This document shows positions 20,187 to 24,535 of a stretch of 24,535 bases of DNA, piece by piece; the stretch's first letter is position 1, and each line of letters opens with the position of its first letter. Source of the stretch: Smittium culicis. Lineage: Eukaryota > Kickxellomycota > Harpellomycetes > Harpellales > Legeriomycetaceae. Under the pieces are notes generated by a model. It was not told where the DNA came from and ran no database searches. It saw only the letters and a program-made list of their open reading frames with translations. The position numbers and the translations under genes are program-made. Location: contig LSSN01001634.1 in the NCBI GenBank assembly GCA_001970855.1, positions 1 to 24,535 of the forward strand, in the 5' to 3' direction.

Positions 20187-21199
20187 CTTTAAAATACTAT
20201 CTAGAAGCAAATATCAAATATACAAAGGTTTTACAACATAAAATTATGTTTGAAATATAATGGGGGGGATGTATAAGAATATTTAAAAAAATGAATGATC
20301 GAATAGTATAAAGGATTTATGTGTTGTATAAATATTAGTTTATCATGAAAATATAAAGCAATTTAAAAAGAATAATCCTGAAATTACTTTAAAAAAACAT
20401 GGGTTACAAACTGCACAGCATGGCCAATAATCAATCAGCCACTTACCTGCAAAGCTAATAAACATTCAGCTTTGGCCTATTATCGATATATAAAACAATT
20501 CAAATGCAGCCTTAATCGCTTAATTGCCTTTATAATTTTTTTTTGTATACTTGCTCATAGTTACTCACTAATAATAAATATCAAAGCCTTCAATATGCTT
20601 CACTATTTGCTATGAATTAATTGACCTTCCAATAATATTTCCTATTTAAAAATTCGCATTATCATGCCAATAAATCTCCGCTCTTAAAAAAAAAGCTATG
20701 TTTCTATGCCAGTAATTTTCGATGCAGGTAAGTTTTTTCGTTGCTCCTCCAATAACAGATCTCAAGCTATTACTAAGTGTAAATTTGTAGATGGCCTTTC
20801 TTTGGAAGTGTTGAATCTACCCTGGTAAGATATCACATGCTTTATATTTTTTATAGGTACGCTGTACAATATTACTTTTCCGCTGAGTTCGTCTCAATTA
20901 CGCTGTTTGTTTCTGAGTTTCAATAAGTAGAAATTGCTGCTATTATTACATTTGGCCCCTAAATGTATCGCTTAGACATCTAACTCAACTTTGAAACCGC
21001 CTTATCGTATGACTCAGGCATCAGTTCCAGTTATATTCTCTTCATCAAGCTTCAATCTATAACCTTACTTCATTTTGACTTCATATTTCCCTTACATGCC
21101 TACATTTTTATTCATGTTCAAAATTAAAATTAACTTTAATTAATTCTTGAAATACATCGTAAAGATTTTTATTCAGACGCTAATATAGCACAATACGGA
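20187..21199. other. Divergent intergenic region between kinase and PEX7
   Basis: About 1 kb of shared upstream sequence for the minus-strand kinase and plus-strand PEX7. It has no gene I can name. It holds a good ATG and 5' splice site near 20706-20733, a small open frame (20706-20828, listed separately) and a strong 3' splice site (TTTTTATTCAG ending at 21176) just before the PEX7 start. The part near the kinase (20220-20400) is very AT-rich, with a G7 run near 20261. Confidence 0.5.
20706..20828 (+). CDS. Possible small ORF (40 aa) or alternative first exon of PEX7
   Basis: An ATG at 20706 opens a 40-codon frame ending at TAA 20826-20828. It starts MPVIFDAGKFF and ends LEVLNLPW; I do not recognise it. 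A perfect GTAAGT donor lies inside it at 20728. Splicing from there to the acceptor at 21176 keeps frame with PEX7 and would add MPVIFDADANIAQYG before the PEX7 methionine. Splicing to the nearer acceptor at 20856 would instead give a 31-residue peptide. A second GTAAG donor lies at 20825. It may equally be spliced 5' leader or chance. Confidence 0.25.
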   Translation: MPVIFDAGKFFRCSSNNRSQAITKCKFVDGLSLEVLNLPW

Positions 21200-22617
21200 A
21201 TGTACCGCAACGAAATTCAAACCGTAAGCTCCGTGAAAACGCAGGGATTCAAAGGATACTCGGTAAAATACACTACATTCTTGTCATAAATTTACATAGA
21301 TAGCCTCTAATTTAAACTATTTGTTTACTCACTTTTTCACACTTTGAATTTATAAAAAACGGGCTCGAAATAGGTCAAGTACAGTCCTTTTCATAAAAAC
21401 GTACTTGCTACTGCAAGTAGCGCCAATTTTGGTTTAGTTGGAAATGGTCAATTAGGGATTTATGGTTTTAACAACTCTGATTTTAGCATTAAAAACATCA
21501 AATTGTAATTTCACTTCACTTTTCATCTTTACGAATATAGCTCTTATTCAAACAATTACTCATTATTATTTTTTTTCCTCTGTAAAGATATGATACCCAA
21601 TTTGGATTATACGATTTATCTTGGAGCGAAGTACATGAAAGTCAATTAGTAACTAGCAGCGTCGATGGCTCGCTAATGCTATTTGATATCAACATATCAG
21701 TAAAATTCTCTTTTTCCTTCCTAATTCATCTATTTTTTTTAAAAAAAAAAACACCATTTAACTATAAATGGTTTTATTTAATCTAACTAAATACTTAATC
21801 ACTATACTAATTAAGTATTGGTAATATCTAGGGTTATCCTATTGCCAAATGGAAAGAGCACCAACGCGAGGCCATGTCAGTAAATTGGAACTATATATCA
21901 AAGGACGTTTTCTTAAGCTCCTCGTGGGACTCCACTATAAAACTTGTATTTATCTTTTTTTCTCTTTTCCACTTTATCATTTAATCTTTATACCATTTAT
22001 CATTTTCTTAACCAAATTCATACTATACTTTGTTTTACCCTTCTAATTTTGATAAAAATTGCTCCTATTTTATGAAACAGTGGTCTCCTACAAATAAAGC
22101 CTCTTTAAAAACAATATCTGAGCACCAAGGCTGTGTTTATGACACCGCGTGGAATCCAAGAAATAAGTCCGTTTTTGCTAGTTGCGCTGAAGACAAAACT
22201 ATAAAAATACACGACTTACTTCAACCACATCCCGTCTCTGTTCTTCAAGGCCATGTTGACCAAGTAATCTCAGTAGATTGGAACAAATACGATAACAATT
22301 TACTAATATCGTCATCCTCTGACAAATCTACCAGAGTGTGGGACATTCGCAACCCAAAATACTCTGTTATTCAGTTTGGACCTTTTGAATTCCCTAAAAA
22401 GAAGGTCATGTTCTCGCCCCATCATAAAAACATTGCTGTTGGATGCGGCTACGATATGTGTGTAACTTTTTGGAATCTAACAACTATGCAGCCGATCTAT
22501 AACTACAACCAACACAAAGAATTCATTTTTGGCATAGATTGGAATTTATTCTATCCCGATTTAGTGACCACTTACTCTTGGGATGAACACGTTAATTTGA
22601 TTAGAGTTAAAATTTAA
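21200..22617 (+). CDS. PEX7: Peroxin-7, PTS2 import receptor, 5 exons, 318 aa
   Basis: WD40 receptor that binds N-terminal PTS2 signals in the cytosol and, with a co-receptor, delivers cargo such as 3-ketoacyl-CoA thiolase to peroxisomes. Exons: 21200-21262, 21374-21504, 21588-21699, 21832-21945, 22081-22617; phases agree. Family hallmarks are QGFKGYSVKYSPF at the N-terminus (residues ~15-27), ANFGLVGNGQLGIY, YDTQFGLYDLSWSE, then FLSSSWDSTIKLW (spliced across exons 4-5), ISSSSDKSTRVWDI and VTFWNL as successive blade ends, and a C-terminal TTYSWDEHVNLIRV. Length matches known Pex7 proteins. Intron 3 has a TACTAAT branch-point-like site near 21805. The start at 21200 gives a normal-length N-terminus; an upstream exon at 20706-20727 is possible. 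Confidence 0.94.
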
Positions 22618-23182
22618 AATCCTTGTTTTATCAGTTTTTTATTTCCTTACTTTGTAACGCTAGTTTACTCCTTTTTTGTATTTATTTATTATCACTATTA
22701 AATTTATCTAGACTTTCAAAACAATTTATCAATGCCAATCCTATTTTTTTATACTCAAACACATTCTCCAGTCATATTAAATTATATATTATACTCATTT
22801 TTGTCAATACCATTTTTATAAAAACCAATTAGTAGATAAAACAATTGATACAAGCTTAATAGATACATTATTAAACTCTTTATTTTATAATCACTCCAAA
22901 ATGTTATACTATATAAGAAACATTGCATTAAACAGCCAAAAAAAAATATGAAAAAAATCATATATACTGGAATTTAATTCGTGAGGCTGAACTATTATTA
23001 TTAAAATTTTCCTACTATGAAGCTATACTTTCAAATCGTATTAGAAAAAAAAATAATAGCAACGAGTAAATTATTCGGTACAACCTATGAATTCTTTCAA
23101 TAAATGACATCAAACTTATTACATGGCAAAAGTTTATTCAGTTTCGAAAAAAAAAACTATTTGTGGCTTATAAAACATTTAA
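22618..23182. other. AT-rich spacer downstream of PEX7
   Basis: Very AT-rich sequence that must include the PEX7 3' untranslated region. A short hydrophobic, low-complexity frame at 22623-22832 begins six bases after the PEX7 stop and looks fortuitous. I see nothing else, apart from an A-run near 23146-23157 that is poly-T on the minus strand, about 25-35 bp downstream of the tRNA-Lys-like sequence. Confidence 0.6.
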
Positions 23183-23253
23183 GCTCAACGCGGGGGTCGA
23201 GCCCAAAACATTGAGATTAAGAGTCTCACGCTCCACCGATTGTCAAGCCGGGC
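23183..23253 (-). pseudogene. Degenerate tRNA-Lys(CTT)-like sequence
   Basis: Read on the minus strand from 23253, this follows eukaryotic tRNA-Lys(CUU) closely. The 5' acceptor strand GCCCGGC pairs with GTTGAGC with one C-A mismatch. The anticodon arm TGAGA-CTCTTAA-TCTCA is perfect, with anticodon CTT. The D-stem (GACA against GAGC) is largely broken. The T-arm (TTGGG-CTCGACC-CCCGC) has a mismatch and the invariant T54 replaced by C. These changes suggest a pseudogene or tRNA-derived repeat rather than a working tRNA, although the anticodon arm is intact. The likely span is 71 nt; a normal tRNA of this kind is 73. Confidence 0.72.
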
Positions 23254-23293
23254 AAATTATAGCCATTTCATAATTTACGACCGATTTATTGTA

Positions 23294-23374
23294 GACTGCG
23301 ACTGGATGTAAACCTGTAATGGCAGTGCCCATTATATTTATAATCTATCTCCTTAACCACTCGCACACACCGAC
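23294..23374 (-). pseudogene. Degenerate type-II tRNA (Ser-like)
   Basis: On the minus strand, GCGAGTGGTTAAGGAG (23363-23348) matches the A-box/D-arm of eukaryotic tRNA-Ser (CGAGTGGTTAAGG). It is followed by a decayed anticodon arm (ATAGA-TTATAAA-TATAA), a long variable-arm remnant GGGC..GCC, a T-arm-like ACAGG-TTTACAT-CCAGT and CGCAGTC as the 3' acceptor strand. The acceptor and anticodon stems have several mismatches, and the loop does not give a normal Ser anticodon. It lies 40 bp upstream, on the same strand, of the Lys-like sequence. A tRNA-derived SINE head is an alternative reading. Confidence 0.55.
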
Positions 23375-23741
23375 GAACCATGAAACTGTCAACCCTTTCC
23401 CGCGCCGTAGAATATTTTTGGATCACCAAATATATCCAACTACGTTCAATGAAAATCGATTAACTTCGAAATCATAAGAAGTATTGGTATTACACGTCAT
23501 TGGGTGGTGTCATTTTAAGTATTATCAACTTTATTATCTAATATCACGAATTTCAAAAAAAAACATAAATTGTCTTATATAATGTACTAAAGTACACATT
23601 ATTAGTATCATTATCGTCTTTTCTTTCGCAAAGGTACCCTACCAGATAAAAAAAGATTATACTATTTTATTAAAAAAATTTATTGCAATCTCACAAGAAA
23701 TTAATTTTAATAGCCTTGCAGAGCTTATTAACGGCTTAAAA
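23375..23741. other. Spacer between tRNA-like pair and retroelement relic
   Basis: AT-rich sequence without a recognised gene. It may contain the 5' terminal or leader region of the retroelement relic that starts to be readable near 23742, but I could not identify a long terminal repeat. A small inverted repeat, TGTACT-AA-AGTACA, lies at 23582-23595. Confidence 0.4.
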
Positions 23742-24535
23742 ATGGAAGCTCGGTAATTAAGAAAGAAGAAGGCACACCATGAGGACGTACAGATGGAAGA
23801 AGAAATCTATATCTTCAGCCCTCCCATTGTAGATCTCAACGTACCACAGGGACTTAACGAATTAATGCAGAGTATTGGCGAAGACTTCTATAATTCTATT
23901 GGCTCATAAGAAGAGACTAAAGAGGTTTTCCAAGTCTGCCAAAGAAGTAGTATCATGAACTACTAACCATCGTCACTCAATGAGAATATCACGAGCGCTG
24001 CGAAGAAGATGGATACGATTCTATAAGGTATCCATATTTTCTTAGCCCAAGCAACCAGATCGCTTGAAAACTTCGTTTACAGGAAGTACAAGGAAGACAG
24101 CGAAGTTGCTAAAGAAGGCGATGAAGTAACCCTTGCAAGCGCAATGAGACCAATATTATCCAATATTGCAACAAAAATCTCCCAGAACCGGATGGAAAAT
24201 GTAAATAAGGCTACTAATATTCCATCAAAGCCTAAACAGTTATTTTTAAACCAAGCTAAACTATTTTTTATCAGTATCAACTGTATAATGCTACCTCCAC
24301 AATCAAGCCTGTCAAAAAAGCAAGGCTCAGGGGGTCCTTCCAAAGGCGCCAAAAGTACGGAACTTATCTATACCCATCCATTTCTACTGCAACGGTACAG
24401 TCTCTTCAATCTGTACAGACTTCCGAAAATCCCACTTTTGCACCGTTTTTTCCCTCCAAGGGAAGGTGAAATTTCAGGGGGGGGGGGGGGGGAAGAGCTG
24501 CCATTAGGCCCCCTTCAGGACCCCCCAGTTGGGGG
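23742..24535 (+). mobile_element. Decayed retroelement Gag-like reading frame, runs to window end
   Basis: From the ATG at 23742 (or 23793, same frame) one plus-strand frame reads like a protein for about 250 codons but is interrupted by in-frame TAA stops (first at 23754; later ones after residues ending YNSIGS, SIMNY and MDTIL). Readable blocks include EEEIYIFSPPIVDLN, AKKMDTIL, LAQATRSLENFVYRKY and LASAMRPILSNIATKISQNR. From memory, these resemble Gag-like proteins abundant in Harpellales fungal genomes, which I associate with retroelements; I cannot verify this without a search. The frame reaches a G16 run at 24477-24492, after which it meets TAG at 24504-24506, whereas another frame stays open to the end. 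The minus-strand open frame at 24077-24352 is its antisense shadow. It is inactive as it stands. Confidence 0.65.
24477..24492. repeat. G16 homopolymer
   Basis: Sixteen consecutive G near the right edge, followed within 35 bp by CCCCCC and GGGGG runs. It coincides with a change of open frame in the retroelement relic. Such runs are prone to slippage in cells and in sequencing, so the exact length is not trustworthy. Confidence 0.9.

Noticed and set aside
20728..20856. Two ultra-short introns of 31 and 32 nt joining a longer reading frame
   Set aside because: All introns in the confident genes here are 76 nt or longer, so such short introns are unlikely; kept only as part of the alternative-exon finding.
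22623..22832. Plus-strand 69-residue hydrophobic frame just after PEX7
   Set aside because: Composed of Leu/Phe/Ile/Ser codons typical of T-rich sequence; lies in the expected PEX7 3' untranslated region.
24077..24352. Minus-strand 91-residue frame
   Set aside because: Antisense to the retroelement relic, whose plus-strand reading has protein-like composition.

Overview
The window reads as nuclear DNA of an AT-rich, intron-bearing fungus. All five confident genes are eukaryotic. Four of them carry small GT..AG introns (about 75-235 bp). The last ~800 bp hold a decayed open frame resembling, from memory only, Gag-like proteins of retroelements in Harpellales (Smittium/Zancudomyces-type gut fungi). 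An early-diverging fungus of that kind is my best guess; the retroelement likeness was not checked against a database.

Layout. 1-345: mixed-composition DNA, possibly the edge of a gene outside the window. 348-477: minisatellite of ten 13-bp units. 478-8016: extreme AT-rich gene desert of about 7.5 kb, with microsatellites and a perfect 28-bp x3 repeat. 8017-12826 (-): SET2, the histone H3K36 methyltransferase, 10 exons and 1189 aa by my splicing. 12827-14442: intergenic. 14443-15902 (-): mitochondrial 2-oxodicarboxylate carrier, 6 exons, 298 aa. 15903-17882: intergenic, with three CCAAT boxes. 17883-18350 (+): intronless ER-luminal FKBP2-type prolyl isomerase ending in KDEL. 18603-20186 (-): mitochondrial BCKDK/PDK-family protein kinase, 3 exons, 445 aa. 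20187-21199: divergent intergenic region with a possible small ORF or alternative first exon. 21200-22617 (+): PEX7, the PTS2 receptor, 5 exons, 318 aa. 22618-23182: AT-rich spacer. 23183-23374 (-): two degenerate tRNA-like sequences (Lys-CTT and a Ser type). 23742-24535 (+): decayed retroelement frame, ending near a run of 16 G.

The genes do not form an operon. Three serve organelle metabolism (oxodicarboxylate transport, dehydrogenase-complex kinase, peroxisomal import), one serves ER folding and one transcription-coupled chromatin.

The most unusual feature is inside SET2. Between the TFIIS-N-like domain and the WW domain lies a ~360-residue Asn/Ser/Gly-rich insert with 23 tryptophans, 14 of them in GW or WG context. 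The first 13 sit at an almost exact 11-residue period. This resembles Argonaute-hook (GW/WG) platforms and, less closely, the Trp-containing C-terminal repeats of Spt5. A histone methyltransferase with such a built-in module would be worth testing.
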